NCBI GenBank assembly: GCA_934646815.1
Contig: CAKUEW010000005.1
Coordinates: 26,663 to 90,662 of the forward strand
From: an uncultured Collinsella sp.
GTDB taxonomy: Bacteria > Actinomycetota > Coriobacteriia > Coriobacteriales > Coriobacteriaceae
Direction of reading: 5' to 3'
DNA length: 64,000 nucleotides
Shown: one piece after another, positions 8,006-17,705 of the stretch
Layout of the letters: every line of letters starts with the position of its first letter
How positions within the stretch are numbered: position 1 is the first letter of the stretch
Position numbers and translations under genes: made by a program
The notes under the pieces: generated by a model
What the model saw: only the letters and a program-made list of their open reading frames with translations
Told to the model about the DNA's origin: nothing
Databases searched by the model: none

Positions 8006-10456
8006 TTACATCAAATCATAGGCGTCGACGTCAACGCTCACGCTCACGCCGCGCACGGAGCCCACCTCTTTGAGGCAGGCGTCGATATCATCAGAGACAT
8101 GGTACCCCACGGGCGACTTCACAAGCAGGTGGAAGCGGTAACGGTCCTTGGCTCTCTCGATTACACACGAAGCCGGGCCCAGCACCTGCGGCACCGCACT
8201 CCCCGCCCGCAAAAAGTCGGGCGCGGCCGCGTGCCAGCGGCGCTTAAGCAGCTTGGCGATGCGCGAGATATAGTCCTGCGCGTCGTCGCGGCTTGCCGAC
8301 CACACCAAGATGTTCACCAGGCGCACGAACGGCGGGTAGAGCGCGTCGCGGCGCTGGTCCAGGTCGTAGTCGGTAAATATTGAGCGGTCGTGCTCGGCGA
8401 CGGCGCGGATGACCGGGTCCTCGGGCAGATACGTCTGGATGATGACCTCGCCGGGGCGATCGCCGCGACCGGCGCGGCCCGCCACCTGCTCTAGCAGATC
8501 GTAGGCGCGCTCCCCCGCCCGGAAATCCGGCAGCTTCAACGCAAAATCGGCATTTACGACGCCCACGAGCGTGACCTCGGGAAAGTCGAGGCCCTTGGCT
8601 ATCATCTGGGTGCCCAGCAGCACCGCGCAATCGGCGGCATCGAACTGCTCAAGCAGCTTTTTGTGCGCATCCTTGCCACGCGTGGAATCGGCGTCCATGC
8701 GGATGATGGCGACGTCCTCGGGCAGCATCTGGTGCAGGGCGTCCTCAATCTGCTGCGTGCCCAGTCCCATTTTGGCCAGGTAACGACTGCCGCATTTGGG
8801 GCAACGGCTCGTGGGCGCCGGATACGGCTGCACGCGCCAGGACGACCCGCAGGTGTGACACTGCACCGTATGCGTGCGCTCGTGGTACGTGAGCGCCGTG
8901 GAGCAGTGGTTGCACGTGGGGACGCAGCCGCACTCACGGCACATCAGGAAGGGCGCAAAGCCGCGGCGGTTGTGTAGGAGCACGGCCTTCTCACGGCGCT
9001 CAACGACACGTTCTAGGCCTTCCATCAGCGGTTTTGAGAACATTGAGCGGCTGCCGTGGGCGAATTCACGGCGCAGATCGGCGATGCGCACCGTTGGCAG
9101 CACGGCGTGTCCCGGGCGCTCGGGCATCTCGACGCGCGTCCAGGTGGCACCGTTGTACGTACCCCGGCGGCAGCGGTCGAGGGCCTCGGCCGAAGGCGTG
9201 GCTGAGCCCAGCACGAGCGGGCAGCGGTAGCGGCGCGCCATCTCGGCAGCCACCTCGCGCGCATGGTAGCGCGGGCTGGAACCCTGCTTGTAGCTGGTCT
9301 CGTGCTCCTCGTCGATGATGATGAGGGCCAGGTCGGCAAGCGGGCAAAAGAGCGCCGAGCGTGCGCCCACGACCACGCGGGCCGCCCCGCTGGCGACCAT
9401 ATCCCACTGGTCCAGGCGCTCGCCGGCCGAAAGGCGCGAGTGGAACACCGCGACGGTCTCCCCAAAGCGCGAGCGAAAGCGGCCGACGGTCTGGGCCGTC
9501 AACGAGATCTCGGGCACGAGCACGCAGGCAGAGCGGCCGGCCGCGAGCACGCGCTCGATGGCGGACAGATAAACCTCAGTTTTGCCGGAACCGGTGACAC
9601 CGTCGACGAGTACCACGTCGCCGTGCGCATCCAGGCGGGCGCGCTCAATCTGCGCAAGTGCCTGTTGCTGACCGTTGGTAAGGGCGACCGGTGCCTTGCC
9701 GCTAGCCGAGGACAGCGTGGTCTGCTCGCTGCAGCCGCGCCACGCACGACGCTCTTCCACCACCACGACGCCGCGTTTTTCGAGCGCCTTAATGGTTGCC
9801 GACATGCTGTTGTAGAGCAGGTTGAGATCGCGCGTCGTGACCGGGCCGCACTGGAGCGCCTCGATCAACTGGCGCTGGCGCACCGCGGTTTTGGGCGGCG
9901 TGTAGTCGAAGCCTTCGGGCGTAAGCATGACCCAGCGGTTTTGGATGGGCTTGACGGCGGGGCGCTCAACAGCCCACACGCCGTCGTCGCCCTTGACCAC
10001 GCGCGGACTGCCCCCGGGCGGCAGGAACAGGCGCAGGCACTCAGAAAGGGTTGCGACGTATTCGCGGCTCATCCAGCGAGCGATGCGGGCAGCCTCGGCG
10101 GTAAAGAGCGGTTTGCTCAGAATGGCCTCGATAGGCTTGATGCGCGCGGGGTCGAGGGCGTTGTTGCCTTGCAGGTCGCCCAGCTCGGGTGCAATGTCGA
10201 CGATGTAGCCTGCGGCCGCACGGTTACCAAAATGGACCAGGACCGTGGAGCCAATCCGGGCCTCGCTGGCAAGGGGTTGCGGGATGCCGTAGGCAAACGG
10301 CTCGGACAATGCGCGGGTGGGAATGTCGAGGACTACGCTCGCGTAGGCGGCGATGGGCTCGGGCTGGGCAGGCTCTTCCGCAGGCTTGGCGGCAGAGATC
10401 GCCACCGGAGCCTCCTCCGGTTCGGGCGAACCAAACAGTGAAAGTTGTTGAGCCAT
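8006..10456 (-). CDS. priA: Primosomal replication restart helicase PriA
   Basis: 816 residues with SD GAGGTG. It has an N-terminal DNA-binding region, the helicase core with VTGSGKTEVY (Walker A), DEEH (Walker B) and motifs through HNRRGFAPF, then the zinc cluster CRECG/CNHC/CHTCG/CPKCG that typifies PriA, and a C-terminal helicase lobe (AGRAGRGDRPGEV). It remodels stalled forks and loads the replisome. Odd: the first residues are MAQQLSLFG, and QLSLF matches the QL(S/D)LF-type pentapeptide by which proteins bind the replication sliding clamp. A Pro/Glu/Ala-rich linker (about residues 10-35) separates it from the folded protein. Confidence 0.96.
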   Translation of the reverse strand: MAQQLSLFGSPEPEEAPVAISAAKPAEEPAQPEPIAAYASVVLDIPTRALSEPFAYGIPQPLASEARIGSTVLVHFGNRAAAGYIVDIAPELGDLQGNNALDPARIKPIEAILSKPLFTAEAARIARWMSREYVATLSECLRLFLPPGGSPRVVKGDDGVWAVERPAVKPIQNRWVMLTPEGFDYTPPKTAVRQRQLIEALQCGPVTTRDLNLLYNSMSATIKALEKRGVVVVEERRAWRGCSEQTTLSSASGKAPVALTNGQQQALAQIERARLDAHGDVVLVDGVTGSGKTEVYLSAIERVLAAGRSACVLVPEISLTAQTVGRFRSRFGETVAVFHSRLSAGERLDQWDMVASGAARVVVGARSALFCPLADLALIIIDEEHETSYKQGSSPRYHAREVAAEMARRYRCPLVLGSATPSAEALDRCRRGTYNGATWTRVEMPERPGHAVLPTVRIADLRREFAHGSRSMFSKPLMEGLERVVERREKAVLLHNRRGFAPFLMCRECGCVPTCNHCSTALTYHERTHTVQCHTCGSSWRVQPYPAPTSRCPKCGSRYLAKMGLGTQQIEDALHQMLPEDVAIIRMDADSTRGKDAHKKLLEQFDAADCAVLLGTQMIAKGLDFPEVTLVGVVNADFALKLPDFRAGERAYDLLEQVAGRAGRGDRPGEVIIQTYLPEDPVIRAVAEHDRSIFTDYDLDQRRDALYPPFVRLVNILVWSASRDDAQDYISRIAKLLKRRWHAAAPDFLRAGSAVPQVLGPASCVIERAKDRYRFHLLVKSPVGYHVSDDIDACLKEVGSVRGVSVSVDVDAYDLM

Positions 10457-10487
10457 ACACCACCTCTAACGAACGGACCTGCGACGT

Positions 10488-10593
10488 GGTGGGACAAGGT
10501 AATCAGTAGTGTTTGTCCCAGGTGCGAAGGACGTATCGAGCTTGTTACCTCAAGCGACCCTGGGACAAACACTACTGATTACCTTGTCCCACC
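10488..10593. repeat. Dispersed palindromic repeat, family B, inverted pair
   Basis: Positions 10488-10520 and 10561-10593 are a perfect 33-bp inverted repeat (35 bp counting the next two pairs) around a roughly 36-nt spacer. Each arm holds one 31-nt unit starting TGGGACAAGGTAATCAGTAG and ending TTTGTCCCA, so each unit also has its own short terminal inverted repeat. A single copy with 3 of 31 mismatches is at 26308-26338. It lies between gltX and priA, both minus-strand. Confidence 0.88.
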
Positions 10594-10610
10594 AACCCGC
10601 TCATCGGTAC

Positions 10611-10645
10611 AGAAACAAGAGCCCCGCTCGGGGCGAACGGGGCTC
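10611..10645 (-). terminator. Intrinsic terminator of gltX
   Basis: On the minus strand, an 8-bp GAGCCCCG/CGGGGCTC stem (10638-10645 with 10619-10626) is followed by the T-rich TTGTTTCT. It lies 24 nt after the gltX stop. Confidence 0.8.
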
Positions 10646-10668
10646 GGATACTTGCGTGTACTCAGCGG

Positions 10669-12144
10669 CTACAGCGCCATCGTGCGGGCGCGGTCGATGC
10701 GCGCCAGGCAGTCGTCGCGACCGACGAGCGCCATAGTCTCGCCCAGCGGAGGGCTCACCATATTGCCGCAGACGGCGACGCGAACGGTCTGGAACACCAC
10801 GCGCTTCTTAAGGTCCATCTGCTCGGGCAGCGGCTCAAGCGCGGCGTCGATGTTGCCAGCGGCCCACTCGGTCACGCCTTCAAGGGCAGCCTTGGCAGCG
10901 TCCAGAATGGCACCCATGCCCTCCTTGGCCAGGCCCTTGTTGACGGACTTCTCGTCATACTCGAGCGTCTCGGCCGTGGCGAACACGGGAGCGGCAACGG
11001 CCACGGCATCAGCCGGCATCTTGGTGCGCGGCTTGACGATCGCGGTGAGCGCGTCGATCCAGTCCTCACCGTACTCCACATTGCCCTCGATCATGCCGGC
11101 CTCGTGCAGCTCGGGGATCATGATCTCGTCGGCAAACTGGGTGTCGGACATCGAGCGGATGTACTCAGCCTGGACCCAGTCGAGCTTCTTGGGGTCGAAG
11201 GTCGCGGGATTCTTGGAGATGCGGTCGAGCGAGAACTTGCTGGCCAGAACGTCGCGCGGGATGATCGTGGTCTCGCCGTCGAGCGACCAGCCCAGCAGCG
11301 CCAGATAGTTGACGAAGGCGTCGGACAGGTAGCCGGCATCGCGATACTCCTCCACCGAGGTGGCGCCGTGGCGCTTGGAGAGCTTCTTGCCGTCGGCACC
11401 CAGGATCATGGAGATGTGGGCGAACGTGGGGACGGGCGCGCCGAGGGCCTCGTAAACCATGACCTGGCGCGGGGTGTTGGACAGGTGGTCGTCGCCGCGG
11501 ATGACGTGGGTGATCTTCATCATGGCGTCGTCGACGACGGTCGCGAAGTTGTACGTGGGCGTGCCGTCGGAGCGGAAGATGACGAAGTCGTCGAGCTCCT
11601 TGGCATCGAAGGTCACCTCGCCGTGGACGGCGTCGTGGATGACGACGTCGCCGCGGTCCTCGGGCACCTTGATGCGCAGAACGTAGGACTCGCCGGCCTC
11701 GATGCGGCGGCGGGCCTCCTCGGGATCAAGATCGCGGCAGCGGCGCTGATAGCCCTGGAACGGGTCCTTGCGCTCCTGGGCGGCTTTGCGGTCGGCATCG
11801 AGCTGCTCCTTGGTGCAGAAGCAGGGATAGGCCTTGCCCTCGTCCCACAGCTTCTGGGCGGCCTGCTTGTACAGGTCCAGGCGCTCGGTCTGGGCGTAGG
11901 GGCCAAAGTCTCCGCCCACCTCGGGACCCTCGTCCCAGTCCAGGCCCAGCCAACGCATGGCGCGCAGGATGATCTGCGTGTTCTCGTCGGTGGAGCGGGT
12001 GGGGTCGGTGTCGTCGATGCGCAGGATGAACGTGCCGCCGTTTGCCCGGGCGAAAGCCCAGTTATAGATAGCGGTGCGGGCGCCGCCGATGTGCAGCTTG
12101 CCCGTGGGTGAGGGTGCAAAGCGGACGCGAACGTCTGATGCCAT
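10669..12144 (-). CDS. gltX: Glutamyl-tRNA synthetase
   Basis: 491 residues from ATG 12144 (SD GAGGAG, 6-7 nt). The longer ORF start lies inside repeat C and is rejected. Class I motifs: the HIGH-type motif in FAPSPTGKLHIGGART and the KMSKS-type motif in DGKKLSKRHGA. It charges tRNA-Glu with glutamate. In most actinobacteria it is non-discriminating and also charges tRNA-Gln for GatCAB; that is family knowledge, not visible here. Monocistronic, divergent from metK. Confidence 0.96.
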   Translation of the reverse strand: MASDVRVRFAPSPTGKLHIGGARTAIYNWAFARANGGTFILRIDDTDPTRSTDENTQIILRAMRWLGLDWDEGPEVGGDFGPYAQTERLDLYKQAAQKLWDEGKAYPCFCTKEQLDADRKAAQERKDPFQGYQRRCRDLDPEEARRRIEAGESYVLRIKVPEDRGDVVIHDAVHGEVTFDAKELDDFVIFRSDGTPTYNFATVVDDAMMKITHVIRGDDHLSNTPRQVMVYEALGAPVPTFAHISMILGADGKKLSKRHGATSVEEYRDAGYLSDAFVNYLALLGWSLDGETTIIPRDVLASKFSLDRISKNPATFDPKKLDWVQAEYIRSMSDTQFADEIMIPELHEAGMIEGNVEYGEDWIDALTAIVKPRTKMPADAVAVAAPVFATAETLEYDEKSVNKGLAKEGMGAILDAAKAALEGVTEWAAGNIDAALEPLPEQMDLKKRVVFQTVRVAVCGNMVSPPLGETMALVGRDDCLARIDRARTMAL

Positions 12145-12235
12145 GGAAGTCTCCTCGATTGCAGGATTGATGTCTAACCGCACCAGTATAAAGCAACAAC
12201 CGAACCTCCGCACAAAGGGCACCGACCCAGTCATT

Positions 12236-12364
12236 GGGCACTCATTGGGGACAGACTTAAATGACCAGTCTTTGGGCAACCTGTCGGCACTTAGGTAAGG
12301 CTGGTCATTTAAGTCTGTCCCCAATGAGTGCCCGGCTGGTCATTTAAGTCTGTCCCCAATGAGT
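12236..12364. repeat. Dispersed palindromic repeat, family C, three units
   Basis: A perfect 33-bp inverted repeat (12236-12268 with 12301-12333) whose arm contains GGGGACAGACTTAAATGACC. A third copy in direct orientation (12336-12364, 29 identical bases) immediately follows the second. It occupies the 330-bp gap between divergent gltX and metK; I see no gene there. No other family C copy was noticed in this window. Confidence 0.88.
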
Positions 12365-12474
12365 AGGTGCGGAAAGGGTGTGAATGTTGGATTTACGCGA
12401 TATGATATTCCCTTGCATATAGAGCTCGGCGGAATGGTAACGGTCGCCGGGACACGTTTTTTGAAAGGACAATC

Positions 12475-13755
<1,281 letters not shown>

Positions 13756-13798
13756 GGCAATTCGCCGAACCCAGAGAACAAAGTAATGCGCACAAAGA

Positions 13799-13827
13799 GG
13801 TACCGCCCCAAGCGGTACTTCTTTTTT
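13799..13827 (+). terminator. Intrinsic terminator of metK
   Basis: 7-bp stem GTACCGC/GCGGTAC (13800-13806, 13812-13818), 5-nt loop, then TTCTTTTTT. Confidence 0.9.
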
Positions 13828-13921
13828 ATTACCCGGTGGCGAAGATGAGCCACCCCAGGAAATGTAGCAAGTCACCAGCTGATGAATTTTGCAGCACAAG
13901 CGTCTCTACCATGTATCCTTA

Positions 13922-14042
13922 GTCCCGAGGGGCGGGGCATAAGGTTTATCGCGAGTTCCGCACGAGCCGGAGGCCACTTAATGTGGCCTCCGTGCGAGCC
14001 AGGACTGTAGAGCAGGAAACCTTATGTCCCGCCCCTCGGGAC
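13922..14042. repeat. Large covarying hairpin element E1
   Basis: Outer 26-bp stem (13922-13947 with 14017-14042, one G-T pair) starting GTCCCGAGGGGCGGGG. It encloses an asymmetric core (GCGAGTTCCGCACGAGCC ... ACTGTAGAGCAGG) and an inner 9-bp hairpin (13969-13977 with 13983-13991) with loop TTAAT. The core is shared with E2 at 29671-29818. The eight substitutions between them form four compensatory base-pair changes. It ends 23 nt before the serine dehydratase ATG, close to its SD. Confidence 0.9.
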
Positions 14043-14065
14043 GACGGGACAGAACAGGAGCGCAT

Positions 14066-15673
14066 ATGGCAGGCAAGCCGCAAACACTAGCAACGACCTC
14101 GGCATTCGAGATCTTGGGCCCCGTCATGGTCGGCCCCAGCTCGTCGCACACCGCCGGCGCCCTGCGGTGCGCCCAGGTGGCCGCCAGCCTGCTCGAGGGC
14201 CGCATCACCAAAGTTACCTTTGGCCTGTGGAACTCCTTCGCCCACACCTACCGCGGTCACGGCACCGACCGCGCGCTCGTCGCGGGCATCCTGGGCCTCG
14301 ACACCGACGACGAGAACATCAAGCAGGCCTTCGACCTCGCACGCGAGCAGGGCCTCGACTATCACTTTGACATCAAGGGCGACGACGCCTCCATCCACCC
14401 CAACACCGTCGATATCGACATGGTCGACGACACGGGCGCTACGGCGCAGGTCCGCGGCGAGAGCCTGGGCGGCGGCAAAATGCGCATCAGCCGCATCAAT
14501 GGCGTCGGCGTCGACATCTCGGGCATGTACTCCACGCTGTTTGTGGCCCACAAGGACGTCCCCGGCGTGCTCGCCGCGCTCACGAATCTGCTCGCCTACG
14601 CACACGTGAACATTGCCTTCTGCCGCACCTACCGCACCGAGGTGGGCGGCCAGGCATACTCCGTTTTTGAGACCGACGGCGCCCCCGACGATACCGTAAT
14701 CCCCATGCTGCGCAAACTCGACAACGTCGACTACGCCACCTTTATTGAACTCCCGGGCTCGGCATCATCACTCTCCCCCGGCGTCTCGGCCAAGGAGATC
14801 TTCGACGACGGAGAGCAGCTGCTCGACGCCTGCGAGGAGCTAGGGCTCAACATCGGCGCCGTCATGGCCGTGCGCGAGGCGCGCCTCACCGGCGAGGAGC
14901 ACGCCGTCGCCGCCATGCGCCGCGTGCTCGAAGTCATGAAGGACGAGACCACAGCCCCCATCGCCAATCCGCAGCGTTCGCTCGGCGGGCTCATTGGCGG
15001 CGAGGCCAAACTCGTCGATGCTACCGGCCGCAACGACCTGAGCTCCAGCTTAATGGGAGCCGTTCAGACCGATGCCGTGGCCCGCGCCATGGCCGTACTC
15101 GAGCGCTCCGCTACCATGGGCGTGATCGTCGCGGCCCCCACGGCAGGCTCCGCGGGCGTCGTGCCTGGCTGCGTGCTGGCGCTCGCGGAGCACCTGCAGC
15201 TCGATGACGAGCAGGTCATGGACGCCCTCTACTGCGCCGCCGCCATCGGCCTCAATCTCACCACGAGTGCCTGCGTCGCCGGCGCCGAGGGCGGATGCCA
15301 GGCCGAGGTGGGAAGCGCCGCCGCCATGGCCGCCGCCGCGCTGGTGCAGATGCTGGGAGGCACGCCGGAGCAGGCACTCGACGCCAGCTCTATCGCACTG
15401 AGCAACCTGTTGGGCCTGGTCTGCGATCCCGTGGGCGGCCTCGTGGAGGTGCCGTGCCAGAACCGTAACGCCATCGGCGTGGCCGCGGCCTTTAGCTCGG
15501 CCCAGCTCGCGCTCGCCGGCATCAAGAGCCTGGTGCCGTTTGACCAGATGGCGCACGTTATGCTCTCAGTAGGCCACGCGCTGCCGGCAACGCTGCGCGA
15601 GACGGCCAAGGGCGGCATTGCACAGGCCCCGGCGGCGCTTTCGGCGTGCGCCAAGTGCGGAGTGTGCGGGTAG
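14066..15673 (+). CDS. L-serine ammonia-lyase, iron-sulfur type, single chain (beta-ACT-alpha)
   Basis: 535 residues from ATG 14066 (SD ACAGGAG, 5 nt). The ORF opening at 14024 lies in element E1 and is not used. Residues about 1-150 are the SdaB-type beta domain (GPSSSHTAGALR); about 155-225 look like an ACT regulatory domain (DVPGVLAALTNLL). The rest is the alpha catalytic domain with cluster cysteines in SACVAGAEGGCQAE and LVCDPVGG. It deaminates serine to pyruvate and ammonia using an oxygen-labile [4Fe-4S] cluster, fitting an anaerobe. The C-terminus ends in a Cys-rich SACAKCGVCG tail. Confidence 0.94.
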   Translation: MAGKPQTLATTSAFEILGPVMVGPSSSHTAGALRCAQVAASLLEGRITKVTFGLWNSFAHTYRGHGTDRALVAGILGLDTDDENIKQAFDLAREQGLDYHFDIKGDDASIHPNTVDIDMVDDTGATAQVRGESLGGGKMRISRINGVGVDISGMYSTLFVAHKDVPGVLAALTNLLAYAHVNIAFCRTYRTEVGGQAYSVFETDGAPDDTVIPMLRKLDNVDYATFIELPGSASSLSPGVSAKEIFDDGEQLLDACEELGLNIGAVMAVREARLTGEEHAVAAMRRVLEVMKDETTAPIANPQRSLGGLIGGEAKLVDATGRNDLSSSLMGAVQTDAVARAMAVLERSATMGVIVAAPTAGSAGVVPGCVLALAEHLQLDDEQVMDALYCAAAIGLNLTTSACVAGAEGGCQAEVGSAAAMAAAALVQMLGGTPEQALDASSIALSNLLGLVCDPVGGLVEVPCQNRNAIGVAAAFSSAQLALAGIKSLVPFDQMAHVMLSVGHALPATLRETAKGGIAQAPAALSACAKCGVCG

Positions 15674-15695
15674 AAACGTCACCAGATAAGCGACC

Positions 15696-15721
15696 AGGTG
15701 GGACATTTGTCCCACCTCTTT
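15696..15721 (+). terminator. Intrinsic terminator of the serine dehydratase gene
   Basis: 10-bp stem AGGTGGGACA/TGTCCCACCT (15696-15705, 15708-15717), a very tight loop, then CTTTT. The stem ends look like family B termini (GTGGGACA/TGTCCCAC). Confidence 0.75.
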
Positions 15722-15763
15722 TGAATGCCACTGTTTCCATACCACAAACAACAGGCTAATCGC

Positions 15764-15769
15764 TATAAT
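15764..15769 (+). promoter_or_regulatory. -10 box of the L,D-transpeptidase promoter
   Basis: Consensus TATAAT, 58 nt before the ATG at 15827. The -35 is poorly defined. Confidence 0.5.
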
Positions 15770-15826
15770 GCAAGCCCAGATAAAACACGATGAGCCACAA
15801 GGCGAAACTCGAAGGATACGCAAACG

Positions 15827-17569
15827 ATGTCGCAAATCGACCGTACTCAACTGATTCCCGATCCGCAAAAGCCCAGCAAACACACGGGCGGTGTCCAGTC
15901 GCCGCGCCCCATCGCGCCTGCACACGCCCAGCAGCGCACGGGTGGCAGGGCATCGCAGCAGCAGTCCTACCAGCAACATCAGCAGCATCAGAACCATCAG
16001 CAGCGCCCCACGGGCAGTAAGGCCCCCAACCAGGGTCCGTCGCATGCACGCAACAACCGAGGCAACGCCCCCGCAGACAAGCGCGGCGCTTCCAATAAGT
16101 CCGGCAAAAAGACGACGCTTTTTGTGGTCTTGGGCCTGGTGGTAATTGTCTACATCGTGGGCGTCGTGGCGTTTTCGCAGGTAGCCTACCCCAACACGAC
16201 CATCGCCGGTGTCGATGTGTCCCTTTCCAACGCATCGTCTGCCGCCACCAAGGTAAGCTCGGCGTGGAAGCACTACAAACTTACCGTCTCGGGCGACGAC
16301 TTTAGCTGGACATACCAGCCCGAATCCGACGAGCCCATCGTCGACGGCGAGGCAGCCGCAAAGGAGATCATCGGCCACAACGAGGCCTTCATCTGGCCCG
16401 TTCGCCTGGTCGAGTCGCTCGGCGGCACGTCCAGCGGCACCGCTGCAACCGACTCGGTCGACCTGGATCAGGATGTTGACCTGTCCATGCTCTCGGATGC
16501 CTTCGATCAAAAGCAATTTGAGGAGGACCTGGGCGCCGCCATCGACGAGTTCAACGACGGCCGCTCGGGCACCTTCGAGGCCAGCAGCTCCTACGACGAG
16601 AAGGCCGGAAAGTTCACGGTCGAGATGGCCCGCTCCAACGAGAAACTCAACCGCGAACATGTCATTAAGTACGCCGAGATTCAGCTCGCCGCGCTCTCGG
16701 ACACCGTCGATATCACCAAGATCGGCAATGACGCGTACGAGCCCCTCAACGGCACCCTTACCAACGACCAGATTCAGTCCGCGTGCGATGCTGCCAACAA
16801 CTTCCTGGGCGTCGACGTGACCCTTAAGCTCAACGGTAACGACGCCGGCAAGGTCGACGGCAGCTCCGTGCTGCAGTGGATAAGTTTTGCCGATCCGGCC
16901 AACCCCACGCTCGACACCTCGCAGATCAGCAGCTGGGCCGCGGAGCTCGCCAACGGCTTTAACACCGTAGGCTCCACCCGCTGGTGGACGCGCGCCGACG
17001 GCAAGGAGTGCGCGGTCGAGGGCGGCGACTTTGGCTGGTCCATCGACAGCAGCACCCTGGCCAAGCAGGTCGAAGACGCCATTAACAACAAGCAGACCGG
17101 CGAGATCGAGATCTCGTATTCCAATAAGGCCGATACGTTCACCGCCAAGGGTGAGCCCGACTGGAAGGCCTATATCGACGTCGACCTGTCCGAGCAGCAC
17201 GCGCGCTACTACGACGAGAACGGCAACATCGTGTGGGAGGCCAACTTTATCTCCGGTCTGCCCGGCGAGGATGCCACTCCCGAGGGCGTGTGGCAGATCA
17301 ACAGCAACGATGGGGCAAGCACGCTTATCGGCGCCAAGGACCCCGAGACCGGCAAGCCTAAATACGAGAGCCCGGTGAGCTACTGGATGCCGTTCGAGGG
17401 CAACATGATCGGTTTCCACGACGCCACCTGGCAAAACGATTCGAGCTTTGGTAACGCCGAATCGTACAAGTGGTGCGGAAGCCACGGCTGCATTAACCTG
17501 CGCCTGGCCGATGCCAAGGCGCTCCACGATTGCATTAAGGTCGGCCTGTGCGTGGTCGTGCACTCGTAA
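15827..17569 (+). CDS. L,D-transpeptidase (YkuD) with peptidoglycan-binding domain
   Basis: 580 residues. A Gln/His/Pro-rich cytoplasmic tail (about 1-92) is followed by one membrane helix (about 95-116) and extracellular PG_binding_4-type repeats (about 120-440). The C-terminal YkuD domain has H531 (GFHDATW) and SHGCINLRL with H553, G554 and the nucleophile Cys555. It forms 3-3 cross-links in, or attaches groups to, peptidoglycan outside the cell. SD GAAGGA lies about 10 nt upstream. It has its own promoter and a following hairpin. The Q/H-rich tail is unusual low complexity; MltG (41899-43299) has a comparable Q/P-rich one. Confidence 0.93.
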   Translation: MSQIDRTQLIPDPQKPSKHTGGVQSPRPIAPAHAQQRTGGRASQQQSYQQHQQHQNHQQRPTGSKAPNQGPSHARNNRGNAPADKRGASNKSGKKTTLFVVLGLVVIVYIVGVVAFSQVAYPNTTIAGVDVSLSNASSAATKVSSAWKHYKLTVSGDDFSWTYQPESDEPIVDGEAAAKEIIGHNEAFIWPVRLVESLGGTSSGTAATDSVDLDQDVDLSMLSDAFDQKQFEEDLGAAIDEFNDGRSGTFEASSSYDEKAGKFTVEMARSNEKLNREHVIKYAEIQLAALSDTVDITKIGNDAYEPLNGTLTNDQIQSACDAANNFLGVDVTLKLNGNDAGKVDGSSVLQWISFADPANPTLDTSQISSWAAELANGFNTVGSTRWWTRADGKECAVEGGDFGWSIDSSTLAKQVEDAINNKQTGEIEISYSNKADTFTAKGEPDWKAYIDVDLSEQHARYYDENGNIVWEANFISGLPGEDATPEGVWQINSNDGASTLIGAKDPETGKPKYESPVSYWMPFEGNMIGFHDATWQNDSSFGNAESYKWCGSHGCINLRLADAKALHDCIKVGLCVVVHS

Positions 17570-17641
17570 GGCAGCAAACGCCCACAGCAACAAAAACGAT
17601 ACCGATGCAGCAATCCTTACAGTACTGAAATAAGCAGCTTC

Positions 17642-17675
17642 TATGCGCCCGCCCCTTGCGACGGGCGCATATACT
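17642..17675 (+). terminator. Probable terminator of the L,D-transpeptidase gene
   Basis: 10-bp stem TATGCGCCCG/CGGGCGCATA (17642-17651, 17662-17671), 10-nt loop and only a weak T-tail, about 70 nt after the stop. Confidence 0.55.
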
Positions 17676-17705
17676 TATCGAGGTCACATCTATTAAGGAG
17701 ACGCT

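Noticed and set aside
10445..11308. 287-codon plus-strand frame over repeat B and gltX
   Set aside because: It runs through the palindrome and antisense to gltX. No SD and no domain pattern.
12365..12474. SAM riboswitch before metK
   Set aside because: The gap is about 110 bp and shows no SAM-I-like helices or conserved core.
14024..14065. Upstream start for the serine dehydratase
   Set aside because: The extra codons lie in element E1, and the ATG at 14066 has a clear SD.
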